A stretch of DNA of 64,000 nucleotides from Sphingomonas glacialis (lineage in GTDB: Bacteria > Pseudomonadota > Alphaproteobacteria > Sphingomonadales > Sphingomonadaceae): positions 1,583,979 through 1,647,978 of the forward strand of contig NZ_RCZC01000002.1 in the NCBI RefSeq assembly GCF_006439055.1, in the 5' to 3' direction. Positions 24,320-33,718 of the stretch are shown in pieces. A model generated the notes under the pieces. It was not told where the DNA came from. It saw only the letters and a program-made list of their open reading frames with translations, and ran no database searches. A program made the translations under genes and the position numbers. Positions within the stretch are counted from its first letter, which is position 1. Every line of letters starts with the position of its first letter.

Positions 24320-24544
24320 TTACAGGTCGAGCTTGCCCTTCAGCTCGTCGATCCGCTTCGACGCATCGGCCTTGCTGAGATCCGGGCTCGGCGGCTCGAC
24401 ATGCGCTTCTTCGCTCAGCGTCGTCAGATAGGATTCCTGTGCGCCGGTCATCGGGTCACCGCCCGAAACCCACTGCGCGGGGTCCTTTTCGGTGTTCGAA
24501 CCGGGATGCTCGTCGAGTTTTGGATTGTGCGGGGTGTCGGCCAT
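24320..24544 (-). CDS. DUF3072 family protein
   Basis: A 74-residue acidic hydrophilic protein. It is recognised as DUF3072 by the core DPMTGAQESYLTTLSEEA, preceded by KDPAQWVSGG, and by a helical end KADASKRIDELKGKL. Its function is not known; similar short proteins are often found among stress-induced genes. The ATG at 24544 is used because the upstream in-frame stretch would overlap the dut region and has a different composition. It converges on coaB. Confidence 0.85.
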   Translation of the reverse strand: MADTPHNPKLDEHPGSNTEKDPAQWVSGGDPMTGAQESYLTTLSEEAHVEPPSPDLSKADASKRIDELKGKLDL

Positions 24545-24653
24545 GGGATACTCGCATGTTGCTGGTATGTTCTGAACCGCTGAAGCGCCGCCCGGTTCCA
24601 TGCCGCGGCGCGAGGCTTCGACACGGCGTGCCAGACTTGCTAAGGCGAGCCCG

Positions 24654-25112
24654 ATGAATACGCCGACCCCCACGCCGATCACGATCGCGCTCAAGCGCCT
24701 GCCGCACGGCGAAGGCCTGCCCCTGCCCGCTTATGCGACCGAAGGCGCCGCCGGGCTCGACGTCGTCGCCGCCGAGGCGCTGACGCTCGCGCCGGGCGCC
24801 CGTGCCGCGGTCGCGACGGGCTTTGCGATCGCGATCCCACATGGCTTCGAGGTGCAGGTGCGCCCGCGCTCGGGGCTCGCGCTCAAGCACGGCGTCACCT
24901 GCCTCAACACCCCCGGTACGATCGACAGCGACTATCGCGGCGAAGTGAAGGTGATCCTCGCCAATCTCGGCCAGGCGCCGTTCGAGATCGCGCGTGGCGA
25001 CCGGATTGCCCAACTCGTTCCGGCCCCGGTTCAACGCGCGACGCTCGACGAGGTCGCCACGCTCGACGATACCGGGCGCGGAACCGGGGGCTTTGGATCG
25101 ACCGGACGATGA
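24654..25112 (+). CDS. dut: Deoxyuridine 5'-triphosphate nucleotidohydrolase
   Basis: A 152-residue trimeric dUTPase that hydrolyses dUTP to dUMP, keeping uracil out of DNA and feeding dTMP synthesis. The five family motifs are present: [41 protein letters not shown] and the C-terminal [10 protein letters not shown] flap. The ATG at 24654 is used; an upstream in-frame codon at 24600 would add a non-conserved arginine-rich leader. Its stop overlaps the next start by four bases (ATGA). Confidence 0.97.
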   Translation: MNTPTPTPITIALKRLPHGEGLPLPAYATEGAAGLDVVAAEALTLAPGARAAVATGFAIAIPHGFEVQVRPRSGLALKHGVTCLNTPGTIDSDYRGEVKVILANLGQAPFEIARGDRIAQLVPAPVQRATLDEVATLDDTGRGTGGFGSTGR

Positions 25113-25489
25113 TACTTTTCCTGCTGCTCCAGGCCGCCGAGATCCCGGCGGTCCCCGTCGATTGGGCGGCGCTCGCGCCGCTCCCCTATGTCGCCGCGCC
25201 GCAACTCACGCCGCAGCTGACCAGCTTCGTCGCGGGCGAGATCACCGCCAATCGCTGCCCGATCGCCAAGCCCGCCGACGGCCATTATGTCGTCAAGGTC
25301 GATGTCGCGACGCTGGTCGGCACCGATGGCCTCGTCCGCCGCACCGTTCCGCACGCGATCAACTGCCCGACGGTCGAGCAATATGCCGCGGGCCTCGTCG
25401 CCGGCTTTGCGCGTAGCAACCTCGCGCTGCGCGCAGGGAGCGGCGACAATTGGTATCGCGCCACGATCGTGTTCGACTGGCGCGGATGA
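25109..25489 (+). CDS. Small exported protein of unknown function
   Basis: A 126-residue protein with a short hydrophobic N-terminus ([19 protein letters not shown]) that may be a signal peptide. The later part, [40 protein letters not shown] and [12 protein letters not shown], resembles the strand-helix-strand pattern of TonB C-terminal domains, but no proline-rich spacer is present, so this is only a structural impression. It has an invariant-looking pair of cysteines ([15 protein letters not shown]). It is coupled by ATGA overlaps to dut before it and the MoeB/ThiF gene after it. Confidence 0.7.
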   Translation: MILFLLLQAAEIPAVPVDWAALAPLPYVAAPQLTPQLTSFVAGEITANRCPIAKPADGHYVVKVDVATLVGTDGLVRRTVPHAINCPTVEQYAAGLVAGFARSNLALRAGSGDNWYRATIVFDWRG

Positions 25490-26235
25490 CGCTCTCCGAC
25501 GCCGAGCTCGAGCGCTATGCGCGCCATATCGTGCTGCGCGAGGTTGGCGGCGCGGGACAGCTTGCGCTGAAGGCAGCGAGCGTCGCTTTGGTCGGCGCGG
25601 GCGGGATCGGCAGCCCGGCGATCCAGTATCTCGCCGCCGCCGGTGTCGGACGGATCGTGCTGATCGACGACGATACGGTCGACCTGTCCAATCTCCAGCG
25701 CCAGACGGTGTTCGACGAGGCCGATCTCGGCGCATCGAAGGTCGGCGCAGCGGCCAACGCGGCGCGCGGGATCAATCCGCATGTCGTGATCGACCAGCAT
25801 GCCGTGCGGCTCACGCCCGCCAATGCCGCCGATCTGCTCGGCGGCGTGTCTGTGGTGCTCGACGGCAGTGATTCGTTCGCGACCAGGCTTGCGGTGTCCG
25901 ATGCCGCGCAAGCGCTGCGTATTCCCCTGGTGTCGGCCTCGGTCGGGCAGTTCGAGGGCCAGCTCGGCGTGTACCGCGGCTGGGAGCAGGACAAGCCCTG
26001 CTACCGCTGCTTCGTCGGCGATGCGCGCGACCGCGCCGGCGACAGTTGCTCCGAGCAGGGCGTGCTCGGCGCGATGGCGGGCGTCATGGGCAGCCTCGCA
26101 GCCCTCGAAGCCCTGCGCGCGATCGTGGGTTTCGGCGAGGACAGCGCGGGCAAGCTGCTGCTCGTCGACGCGCTCGCCTTCCGCTTCCGCACGATCGCTT
26201 TGCCAAAGGATCCCGGCTGCCCGGGCTGCGGTTAG
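25486..26235 (+). CDS. MoeB/ThiF-type sulfur-carrier adenylyltransferase
   Basis: A 249-residue E1-like enzyme that would adenylate the C-terminus of a ThiS- or MoaD-like sulfur carrier. It shows RYARHIVLREVGGAGQLALKAASVALVGAGGIGS (ATP-binding glycine loop), IDDDTVDLSNLQRQTVF with the conserved arginine, and DGSDSFATR. Two zinc-binding CxxC pairs follow (CYRC near residue 169 and CPGC at the very end). The sequence cannot separate molybdopterin from thiamine use; no carrier gene is adjacent. The start is the ATG at 25486, overlapping the previous stop. Confidence 0.88.
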   Translation: MTLSDAELERYARHIVLREVGGAGQLALKAASVALVGAGGIGSPAIQYLAAAGVGRIVLIDDDTVDLSNLQRQTVFDEADLGASKVGAAANAARGINPHVVIDQHAVRLTPANAADLLGGVSVVLDGSDSFATRLAVSDAAQALRIPLVSASVGQFEGQLGVYRGWEQDKPCYRCFVGDARDRAGDSCSEQGVLGAMAGVMGSLAALEALRAIVGFGEDSAGKLLLVDALAFRFRTIALPKDPGCPGCG

Positions 26236-26269
26236 CAGCACCTTAAGGGTGACCCGCTAGGACAGGCCC

Positions 26270-27409
26270 ATGAAACGCGCGCGCATCCTCGTCATCTTCG
26301 GCACCCGGCCCGAAGCGATCAAGCTCTTCCCGGTCGTCGCCGCGCTCAAGGCGGTGCCGGGGCTCGACGTGCGCACCTGCGTCACCGCGCAGCATCGCGG
26401 GCTGCTCGACCAGGTGCTCGCGATCGCCGGGCTTACCCCCGATGTGGACCTCGATCTGATGGAGCCGGGCCAGTCGCTCGACCGCCTCACCGCGCGATTG
26501 CTGACCGGCCTGGGCGACGTGATGGACGCCGAGCAGCCCGACCGCGTGATCGTCCAGGGCGACACCGCGACAGCGATGGTCGGTGCGCTCGCAGCCTATT
26601 ACCGCAAGGTGCCGGTCAGCCATGTCGAGGCGGGTTTGCGCTCGGGCGACATCTACCAGCCCTGGCCCGAGGAAGTGAACCGCCGGATCGTCGCGCCGAT
26701 CGCCGACCAGCATTTCGCACCGACCGACACCGCCGCCGACGCACTGCGCCGCGAGAATATCGATCCGGCGATGATCCACGTCACCGGCAACACCGTGATC
26801 GACGCGCTCCACGCGACCGAGGCGAAGCTCGCCGCCGATCCGTCGCTCGCGGCCGGGCTAGACGATATCGCCACTCGTTTCGCGGGCAAGAAGATCGTGC
26901 TCGTCACGACCCACCGCCGCGAGAATTTCGGCGGCGGGATGGACAATATAGCGCACGCGGTCGGGCAGATCGCGGCGCGTGACGATGTCGCGATTCTCTT
27001 CCCGATGCACCCCAACCCGAACGTCGTCGAGGCGATGAACCGCGTGCTGGGGGATCGCCCCAATATCGCGCGGATCGACCCGCTCGATTACCCGCATTTC
27101 ATCCGCGCGCTCGGCCTGTGCCACATCGCGCTGACCGATTCGGGGGGCGTGCAAGAAGAAGCGCCCGCACTTGCCAAGCCCGTGCTGGTGATGCGCGAGA
27201 CGACCGAGCGCCCCGAAGGCGTCGTCGCCGGCACCGCCAAGCTGATCGGCACCGACCCGCAGCGGATCGTCGCCGAGGTCAGCACGCTGCTCGAAGACCC
27301 CGCCGCGTATGCCGCGATGGCGCGCGCGCACAATCCGTTCGGCGACGGGCACGCCAGCGCGCGGATTGCCACGATCGTCGCAAACGGCTTTGGTGTGCCC
27401 ACGACGTGA
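26270..27409 (+). CDS. wecB: UDP-N-acetylglucosamine 2-epimerase (non-hydrolysing)
   Basis: A 379-residue enzyme converting UDP-GlcNAc to UDP-ManNAc, a sugar donor for surface polysaccharide. It shows the N-terminal GTRPEAIKLFPVV motif, the HVEAGLRSGDIYQPWPEE block with active-site residues, TTHRRENFGG and the nucleotide-binding DSGGVQEEAPALAKPVLVMR near residue 290. The length fits the family. It is followed 78 bases on by wecC, the next step, so the pair probably feeds one polymer. The symbol follows the function; other wec genes are not in view. Confidence 0.93.
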   Translation: MKRARILVIFGTRPEAIKLFPVVAALKAVPGLDVRTCVTAQHRGLLDQVLAIAGLTPDVDLDLMEPGQSLDRLTARLLTGLGDVMDAEQPDRVIVQGDTATAMVGALAAYYRKVPVSHVEAGLRSGDIYQPWPEEVNRRIVAPIADQHFAPTDTAADALRRENIDPAMIHVTGNTVIDALHATEAKLAADPSLAAGLDDIATRFAGKKIVLVTTHRRENFGGGMDNIAHAVGQIAARDDVAILFPMHPNPNVVEAMNRVLGDRPNIARIDPLDYPHFIRALGLCHIALTDSGGVQEEAPALAKPVLVMRETTERPEGVVAGTAKLIGTDPQRIVAEVSTLLEDPAAYAAMARAHNPFGDGHASARIATIVANGFGVPTT

Positions 27410-27487
27410 GCGCGCCCTTAGCGTTTTCGAAATATCAACGCTCCTCGCGCATTAGCCGGAGCGTGAGCAAGTAAAGGCGCAGAATCG

Positions 27488-28789
27488 ATGATGTCGCACG
27501 CTGACCTGAAGGTCGTTGTCGTTGGCCTGGGCTATATCGGCCTGCCGACCGCGGCGGTGATCGCGCGGACGGGCGCGAGCGTGCTCGGCATCGATGTCTC
27601 GGCGCATGTCGTCGAGACGGTCAATTCGGGCAAGGTGCATATCGAGGAGGTCGATCTCGACGGTCTCGTCTCGGGCGTCGTCGCGCGCGGTGCTTTGCGC
27701 GCCTCGACGCAGATCGAACCCGCCGATGTGTTCGTCATCGCCGTGCCGACGCCCTTCGCCGACGATCATGCGCCCAATATCGGCTATGTCCTCAACGCCG
27801 CGACGACGATCGCGACCGTGCTCAAGGCCGGCGACGTCGTGGTGCTCGAATCAACGTCGCCGGTCGGCACGACCGAGAAGGTGCGCGATCTGCTCGCGCA
27901 GCTCCGCCCCGATCTTAAGGTGCCGGGCAAGAGCAATGGCGACAGCCCCGACGTGGCGATCGCCTATTGCCCCGAACGCGTCCTGCCTGGCCGGATCCTC
28001 GTCGAACTGATCGACAATGACCGTGTGATCGGCGGGATCACGCCACGCTGCGCACGCAAGGCGCTGCAATTCTACCGCCGCTTCGTGCGTGGTGCCTGCG
28101 TCACCACGACGAGCCGCGCGGCGGAAATGACCAAGCTCACCGAGAATGCGTTCCGCGACGTCAACATCGCCTTCGCCAACGAACTCAGCCGTGTCGCCGA
28201 TACGATGGATGTCGATGTGTGGGAGGTGATCCGCCTCGCCAACCGCCATCCGCGCGTCAACATCCTGTCGCCTGGCCCCGGCGTCGGCGGGCATTGCATC
28301 GCGGTCGACCCGTGGTTCCTGGTCCATGCCGACCCCGCCAACACGCCGCTGATCCGCACCGCACGCGAAGTGAACGACGCCAAGATCGACTATGTCGTCG
28401 AGCGCGCCGAGGCGATGGTCGCGGCCAATCCGGGCGAGCGCGTCGCGTGCCTCGGGCTCGCCTTCAAGGCCAATATCGACGATTTCCGCGAGAGCCCGGC
28501 GTTGAAGGTCGCGCTCGCACTGGCGGCGCGCTTCGGCGACAGGCTGCGCATCGTCGAGCCCTATACCGATACGCTCCCGCCGAGCTTCGACGGCAGCGGC
28601 GCGACGCTGATCGACATCGACAGCGCGATCGAGACCTGCGGGATCATGATCGTCCTGGTCGATCACGATGTCTTCAAATCGGTGCCGGTCGACGAGCGTG
28701 CCGACAAGCTCGTCTATGACACTCGCGGGATCTGGCCCGACCAGCCCCGCGCGCCGACACGCGGCGCACCGTTGCGACTCGCGAGCTGA
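27488..28789 (+). CDS. wecC: UDP-N-acetyl-D-mannosamine dehydrogenase
   Basis: A 433-residue NAD-dependent UDP-sugar dehydrogenase that oxidises UDP-ManNAc to UDP-ManNAcA. The N-terminal Rossmann motif VVVGLGYIGLPTAAVIARTGASVLGID is followed by VPTPF, ESTSPVGTTEKV, YCPERVLPGR and the lysine-containing AAEMTKLTENAFRDVNIAFANEL. The catalytic cysteine lies in GPGVGGHCIAVDPWF. The C-terminal domain has CLGLAFKANIDDFRESPAL. It directly follows wecB, whose product is its substrate. The ATG pair at 27488 leaves a one-residue uncertainty. Confidence 0.93.
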   Translation: MMSHADLKVVVVGLGYIGLPTAAVIARTGASVLGIDVSAHVVETVNSGKVHIEEVDLDGLVSGVVARGALRASTQIEPADVFVIAVPTPFADDHAPNIGYVLNAATTIATVLKAGDVVVLESTSPVGTTEKVRDLLAQLRPDLKVPGKSNGDSPDVAIAYCPERVLPGRILVELIDNDRVIGGITPRCARKALQFYRRFVRGACVTTTSRAAEMTKLTENAFRDVNIAFANELSRVADTMDVDVWEVIRLANRHPRVNILSPGPGVGGHCIAVDPWFLVHADPANTPLIRTAREVNDAKIDYVVERAEAMVAANPGERVACLGLAFKANIDDFRESPALKVALALAARFGDRLRIVEPYTDTLPPSFDGSGATLIDIDSAIETCGIMIVLVDHDVFKSVPVDERADKLVYDTRGIWPDQPRAPTRGAPLRLAS

Positions 28790-28851
28790 GCGGCGCGTGG
28801 CGGCCGCCCGCACGTTTGCTCCGGGTCCGGTCGCCAGGAAAGGTTTCACGA

Positions 28852-29604
28852 GTGTCATCGGCTAGCCCCCTCCCGCGCGCCTCCCCGCCCAGCGGACCGC
28901 CCGAGTCGCGCGCCTATGCGATCGGCGATGTGCATGGCCGGCTCGACCTGCTCGACGCGTTGCTCGAACAGATCGCCGACGATCGCCGGCACCAGCCCTG
29001 CCCGCGCGAATTTCTCGTCTTCCTCGGCGATATGATCGATCGCGGCCCCGATTCGAAGGGCGTCGTGGAGCGGTTGCGCGGGCTCGACGATCCGACGCTC
29101 CATCCGGTCTTTCTGATGGGCAATCACGAGGAAATGCTGGTGCGTGCGCTCGGCACGCAACCGCAACGGCTGCGCGATTGGCTGACGTTCGGCGGCGCCG
29201 AATATGTCGAGAGCTACGGCGTCGATCCGGCGCGCGTTGCCGAGCTCGACCCCGCCAGCGCCGCAGCGGTGATCCGCGCGGCGATTCCGCGCGGCGATCT
29301 CGCCTTTATCGATGGGTTCGCCGACAGTTTCCGCTTCGGCGACTATCTCTTCGTCCATGCCGGCATCCGCCCCGGCGTCGCGCTCGACCAGCAGCGCACC
29401 GGCGACCTGCGCTGGATCCGCGAGGATTTCCTTGGCAGCCAGGTCGATCACCCGCTGTTCGTGATCCACGGCCATACGATCAGCGACGGCCCCGACGAGT
29501 GCGCGAATCGCATCGGCATCGATACCGGCGCCTATGCCAGCAACGTGCTGACCGCGCTGTGCATCGAAGGTACCCGCCGCCGCTATCTCGCGACGGCGGC
29601 CTGA
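28852..29604 (+). CDS. PPP-family metallophosphatase (Ser/Thr phosphatase-like)
   Basis: A 250-residue phosphatase with the full metal-binding set: GDVHGRLDLLDALL, FLGDMIDRGPDSKGV, LMGNHEEMLV and the late VIHGHTISD. This layout matches bacterial PrpA/lambda-phosphatase proteins, which remove phosphate from proteins or small molecules. The start is a GTG at 28852, placed eight bases after AAAGG; an ATG further upstream (28816) has a poor site and would overlap the leader. It follows wecC closely and converges on galU, so it may regulate the polysaccharide genes. Confidence 0.88.
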   Translation: MSSASPLPRASPPSGPPESRAYAIGDVHGRLDLLDALLEQIADDRRHQPCPREFLVFLGDMIDRGPDSKGVVERLRGLDDPTLHPVFLMGNHEEMLVRALGTQPQRLRDWLTFGGAEYVESYGVDPARVAELDPASAAAVIRAAIPRGDLAFIDGFADSFRFGDYLFVHAGIRPGVALDQQRTGDLRWIREDFLGSQVDHPLFVIHGHTISDGPDECANRIGIDTGAYASNVLTALCIEGTRRRYLATAA

Positions 29605-29614
29605 ACGACACGCG

Positions 29615-30484
29615 TTAACGCAGCAGGTCCACCGCGAACGCGCGCACCGTATCGCCGATATCCGCCCGCGCGACCGCGACCGCGAGATTGGCGGTGACAT
29701 ATCCGGCTTTGTCGCCGCAATCGTAGCGCTTGCCGTCGAAGGTCAGGCCGTGGAACGGCTGGTCGCCGATCATCCGCGCCATCGCGTCGGTCAGCTGGAT
29801 CTCGCCACCCGCGCCCTTGCCCTGATTCTCGAGCACGCGCATCACCTCGGGCTGGAGGATGTAGCGGCCGATCACCGAGAGGTTCGACGGCGCGGTCCCC
29901 TTGGCGGGCTTTTCGACCAGCCCCTTCACTTCGGTCAGCCGCCCGTCGCGCGTGCCGGGCGTGATGACGCCGTACATGTGCGTCTGGTCCTCGGGCACTT
30001 CCTGTGCGCAGATGAGATTGCCGCCGACCTGCCTGTAGGCATCGACCATCTGCTTGAGGCAGCCGGGCTCGCCGAGCATGAAATCGTCGGCGAGCAGCAC
30101 GGCGAACGGCTCGTCGCCGACGATATCGCGCGCGCACCACACCGCATGGCCAAGCCCCATCGGCTCCTGCTGGCGAACATAGGCGACCGCGCCCGGCGCA
30201 AGCCGCGTATGGTCGAGCACGCCGAGCGACTTGCCGCGCGCTTCCATCGTCGCCTCGAGCTCATAGGCGATGTCGAAATGATCCTCGATCGCCGACTTGC
30301 CGCGACCGGTAACGAAGATCATCTGCTCGATCCCCGCCTCGATCGCCTCGTCGACGGCATATTGGATCAACGGCCGATCGACGATCGGCAGCATCTCCTT
30401 GGGCATCGCCTTGGTTGCCGGAAGGAAGCGCGTGCCCAACCCGCCAACGGGGAAGACGGCCTTACGCAGGGGCTTGATCGACAT
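29615..30484 (-). CDS. galU: UTP-glucose-1-phosphate uridylyltransferase
   Basis: A 289-residue GalU making UDP-glucose from UTP and glucose-1-phosphate, a precursor for polysaccharide and lipopolysaccharide. It has the N-terminal nucleotide loop FPVGGLGTRFLPATKAMPKEMLPI, the catalytic KPLIQ-type region (DRPLIQYAVDEAIEAGIE), QEPMGLGHAVWCAR, LLADDFML, LVEKPAKG and the QLTDAM block. The length is typical. It converges on the phosphatase gene and sits next to wecB-wecC, forming a nucleotide-sugar group. Confidence 0.96.
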   Translation of the reverse strand: MSIKPLRKAVFPVGGLGTRFLPATKAMPKEMLPIVDRPLIQYAVDEAIEAGIEQMIFVTGRGKSAIEDHFDIAYELEATMEARGKSLGVLDHTRLAPGAVAYVRQQEPMGLGHAVWCARDIVGDEPFAVLLADDFMLGEPGCLKQMVDAYRQVGGNLICAQEVPEDQTHMYGVITPGTRDGRLTEVKGLVEKPAKGTAPSNLSVIGRYILQPEVMRVLENQGKGAGGEIQLTDAMARMIGDQPFHGLTFDGKRYDCGDKAGYVTANLAVAVARADIGDTVRAFAVDLLR

Positions 30485-30576
30485 CAGCGTCCTTCGATTT
30501 CAAGAGAAACTGGGCGCGTCATACCCGGCGCCATCCCGCATGGAAAGCGGCGACGCGCGGTGCGCAAAGGGTGGGC

Positions 30577-31134
30577 TTATGGCGCCGCCGGAGCGGATGC
30601 CGCGGCCTGTTGCTGCATCTGCTGGAATTGCGCGCCCGAAATGAAATCGAGCAGTTCGATATCGAACACCAGCACCGATCCGGCGGGGATCGGCCCGGTC
30701 GCCTGATCGCCATAGCCGAGGCTCGGCTTGATCCAGACGCGGTATTTCGCGCCCTTCGGCATCGCCTTCAAGGCTTCGCTAAAGCCCGGAACGACCCCCG
30801 AAACGGGCATCGGCGTCGGGCGGGCGCTCTGGTCGAAGGTCGTGCCATTGGTCAGCTTGCCGACATAATTGACCAGCGTGACATCGGCATCGGTCGGCTT
30901 GGCGGGGCCGGTGCCCGGCGTCAGCACGCGATATTGCAGCCCCGACGGTGTCGTCACCACGCCGCGCTGCTTGGCGTTGGTGGCGAGGAACGCGTCGGTT
31001 GCGCTGAGCGGCGGTACGGTCGCCAGGCGCTTGGTGCTGGCGGCGCGATGCACCACCTTGCGCGGCGCGGCGTGGGTTGCCGCCGCGGGCAACAGGATAG
31101 CGCCGATCAGACCAGCGATAGCGAACGTCCGCAT
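30577..31134 (-). CDS. FKBP-type peptidylprolyl isomerase, exported
   Basis: A 185-residue FKBP with a cleavable signal (MRTFAIAGLIGAILLPAAATHA). The FKBP domain has VTTPSGLQYRVLTPGTG, then LVNYVGKLTNGTTFDQS, VVPGFSEALKAMPKGAKYRVWIKPSLGYG and PAGSVLVFDIELLDF, all positions of the binding pocket. It probably folds proteins in the periplasm. The ATG at 31134 starts one base after the stop of a closely similar FKBP gene upstream, so the two are co-expressed. A Q/A-rich tail follows the domain. Confidence 0.92.
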   Translation of the reverse strand: MRTFAIAGLIGAILLPAAATHAAPRKVVHRAASTKRLATVPPLSATDAFLATNAKQRGVVTTPSGLQYRVLTPGTGPAKPTDADVTLVNYVGKLTNGTTFDQSARPTPMPVSGVVPGFSEALKAMPKGAKYRVWIKPSLGYGDQATGPIPAGSVLVFDIELLDFISGAQFQQMQQQAAASAPAAP

Positions 31135-31135
31135 C

Positions 31136-31723
31136 TCAGCGACCGGTCGGCGGTCCGCCCGCACCCGGGGGCATGCCACCGCCCGCACCCTGCTGCTGCA
31201 TCATCTGTTGCTGCTGCTGGATCTGGCGATAGGTGCTCATCGGGATGAATTCGAGCATCTCGACGTCGAACGCGAGCGTCGAATTGGCCGGAATGCCGGG
31301 GGGCGACTTGTCGGCATAAGCGAGGCTCGGCTTGAGCCAGATGCGATACTTCGCACCCTTGCGCATCAGCTTGAGCGCTTCGCTGAACCCCGGCACGACG
31401 CCCGCGACGGGCATCGGGGTCGGCTGCTGCGACTTGTCGAACACCGTACCGTCGAGCAGGCGCCCCTCATAATTGACGAGCGCGACATCGTCGTCGGTCG
31501 GCGACGCGCCGGCGCCTGCGCTGAGCACCTGATATTGCAAGCCTGACGGCGTCGTCATCACCCCGGCCGCGCGGGCATTGCGCGCCAGGAAGCTGGTCGA
31601 CGGATCGAGCGGCGTCTGGAACGCCAGCGCGATCGCGCCGATCACCAGCACGGCGATGCCGATCCACAGATACACCAAGATACCCCGCTTCACGGGCTTT
31701 AGCGGGACAGCGGTGATCGACAT
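31136..31723 (-). CDS. FKBP-type peptidylprolyl isomerase, membrane-anchored
   Basis: A 195-residue FKBP with a cytoplasmic start (MSITAVPLKPVKRG) and one transmembrane segment (ILVYLWIGIAVLVIGAIALAF), leaving the FKBP domain in the periplasm. The domain matches the next gene closely: MTTPSGLQYQVLSAGAG, LVNYEGRLLDGTVFDKS, VVPGFSEALKLMRKGAKYRIWLKPSLAY and FDVEMLEF. The C-terminus is rich in Q, M, G and P. The pair looks like a tandem duplication with one anchored and one exported copy. rpsU lies about 80 bases upstream on the same strand. Confidence 0.92.
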   Translation of the reverse strand: MSITAVPLKPVKRGILVYLWIGIAVLVIGAIALAFQTPLDPSTSFLARNARAAGVMTTPSGLQYQVLSAGAGASPTDDDVALVNYEGRLLDGTVFDKSQQPTPMPVAGVVPGFSEALKLMRKGAKYRIWLKPSLAYADKSPPGIPANSTLAFDVEMLEFIPMSTYRQIQQQQQMMQQQGAGGGMPPGAGGPPTGR

Positions 31724-31802
31724 GGTGGCTCCCGGGCGGGGGTCGAAGGTCTTGTACGGGCTTCAGGCAGGCGCAGCGGACGCTTAGGTCCGCTTCATCG
31801 TC

Positions 31803-32009
31803 TTACCGTGCGCCGTCGCGTTCCATGCGCTTGCGCTCGAGCTTGCGCGCGCGGCGGACGGCAGCAGCGCGCTCACGCGCGCGCTTCTCGCTCGGCTTTT
31901 CGTAATGCCGGCGCAGCTTCATCTCGCGATAGACGCCCTCGCGCTGCAGCTTCTTCTTGAGCGCGCGCAGCGCCTGGTCGACATTGTTGTCGCGTACGAT
32001 GATTTGCAT
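31803..32009 (-). CDS. rpsU: 30S ribosomal protein S21
   Basis: A 68-residue basic protein with the S21 pattern: [43 protein letters not shown], then a lysine/arginine-rich tail. S21 binds the small subunit and helps initiation. The ATG at 32009 gives the standard N-terminus; a longer in-frame form exists but adds residues not seen in the family. It precedes two FKBP genes on the minus strand and is divergent from cysS. Confidence 0.96.
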   Translation of the reverse strand: MQIIVRDNNVDQALRALKKKLQREGVYREMKLRRHYEKPSEKRARERAAAVRRARKLERKRMERDGAR

Positions 32010-32162
32010 AAAACCGAACAGCTCCGAATCGATAGAAAAGCGCCGCCGCAAACCCACGGCCCGCGTCGCAAGGTGGGCGCCCTACACGGGAGGACCCCAA
32101 GTTTCAAGCGATCCGTCACCTTTTACGTGACTTTGGGCTCGCCCGGTCTGTAAGCGAGCGGG

Positions 32163-33590
32163 ATGACCGCCACACAGCTTATGCTCTATAACAGCCTCAC
32201 GCGCAGCCTAGAACGCTTCGTTCCGATCGATCCCGCGCTGGTGCGAGTCTACACCTGCGGGCCGACGGTCTACAATTACCAGCATATCGGCAACATGCGC
32301 GCCTTCCTGTTCGCCGATACGCTCGGGCGCGTGCTGCGCTGGAAGGGCTATCCGACCAAGCACGTCATCAACATCACCGATGTCGGTCACCTTACTTCGG
32401 ACGCCGATGCCGGCGACGACAAGATGGAAAAGGCCGCCGCGGCGCAGGCCAAGTCGATCTGGGAGATCGCGGCGCATTATACCAAGGCGTTCAAGGACGA
32501 CATCGCGCGGCTCAACATCGATCCGCCGGCGGAGTGGACCGTCGCAACCGAGCACATCCCGCAGATGATCGCCTTTGCGCAAGCCATCGAGAAGGATTGC
32601 TACCTGATCGAGGGCGGCCTCTATTTCGACACGACGCGCGTGCCCGATTACGGCAGCCTGGCGCGCGCAACGTCTGATGAGGGCGAAAGCCGGATCGACC
32701 CGGTCTCGGGCAAGCGCCATCCGCAGGACTTCGCGATCTGGCGGCGCTCGCCGCCGGGCGAGCAGCGCCAGATGGAATGGGATTCGCCGTGGGGCAAGGG
32801 CGCGCCGGGCTGGCATCTCGAATGCTCGGTGATGAGCCGCCAGCATCTCGGCCATCCCTTCGACATCCACACCGGCGGGATCGACCACCGCGAGATCCAC
32901 CACCCCAACGAAATCGCGCAGAACCAGTCGTTCTGCGGCTGCGACGACAGCGGCGCCCGCATCTGGATGCACAACAATTTCCTGGTCGACCGCGGCGCGA
33001 AGATGTCGAAATCGACCGGCGACTTCCTGCGTCTGCAGACATTGGTCGATGCCGGCGTCCATCCGCTCGCCTATCGGCTGATGTGCCTCCAGGCGCAGTA
33101 TCGCAGCGAATTGGAATTCACCTGGGAGAACCTCGCTGCCGCCTTCACCCGGCTCAAGCGGCTGGTGATCGCGCGCGACGCGTTGCGCGCGCGCGATGAT
33201 TATGTGCTGAAGGGCGATGCGGAGCCGTACCTCGCGCAGCTCGACGAAGCGGTGAGCGATGATCTCAACACCCCGCGCGGCCTGATCGCGCTCGACGCGC
33301 TGCTCGCCGACAAGCGGCTGTCGCCGGCGACGCGGCTGCGCGCACTCGAGAGTTTCGACGCGGTGCTCGGGCTCGAGCTTGTGACCCTGAAACGCGCCGA
33401 GCTGCGCCTGCGGCCGACCTCGGCAACGCTCGACGAAAGCGCGATCGACGCGCAGCTCGCCGCGCGCAAGGACGCCCGCGCCGCGAAGGATTTCGCCGCG
33501 TCGGACGCGATTCGCGACGCTCTGGCCAGCGCCGGGGTCGAGGTTATGGACGGCGATCCGCTGGGTTGGGATTGGAAACTCGCGCTGTAA
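32163..33590 (+). CDS. cysS: Cysteinyl-tRNA synthetase
   Basis: A 475-residue class I synthetase for tRNA-Cys. It shows the zinc-ligand cysteine in VYTCGPTVYNYQHIGNMRAFLFAD, which also holds the HIGH-type motif. It then has HVINITDVGHLTSDADAGDDKMEKAA, GWHLECSVMS and HTGGIDHREIHHPNEIAQ for zinc binding, and the KMSKS loop in GAKMSKSTGDFLRL. The C-terminal helical domain ends normally (GDPLGWDWKLAL). An ATG at 32181 is possible but 32163 is the first good start. The era gene follows on the same strand. Confidence 0.97.
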   Translation: MTATQLMLYNSLTRSLERFVPIDPALVRVYTCGPTVYNYQHIGNMRAFLFADTLGRVLRWKGYPTKHVINITDVGHLTSDADAGDDKMEKAAAAQAKSIWEIAAHYTKAFKDDIARLNIDPPAEWTVATEHIPQMIAFAQAIEKDCYLIEGGLYFDTTRVPDYGSLARATSDEGESRIDPVSGKRHPQDFAIWRRSPPGEQRQMEWDSPWGKGAPGWHLECSVMSRQHLGHPFDIHTGGIDHREIHHPNEIAQNQSFCGCDDSGARIWMHNNFLVDRGAKMSKSTGDFLRLQTLVDAGVHPLAYRLMCLQAQYRSELEFTWENLAAAFTRLKRLVIARDALRARDDYVLKGDAEPYLAQLDEAVSDDLNTPRGLIALDALLADKRLSPATRLRALESFDAVLGLELVTLKRAELRLRPTSATLDESAIDAQLAARKDARAAKDFAASDAIRDALASAGVEVMDGDPLGWDWKLAL

Positions 33591-33718
33591 AGGCGGCGCA
33601 GACCGCACATCTTCCCCGCCTCCGCTTATCGCTGGCGATTGGGCGCGGCTTTCTTTACTGGCGCGCACTTGCCAGGTTCGAACGCACGCTTCGACGGGCT
33701 AAGGGCGAACGGGCTGCG

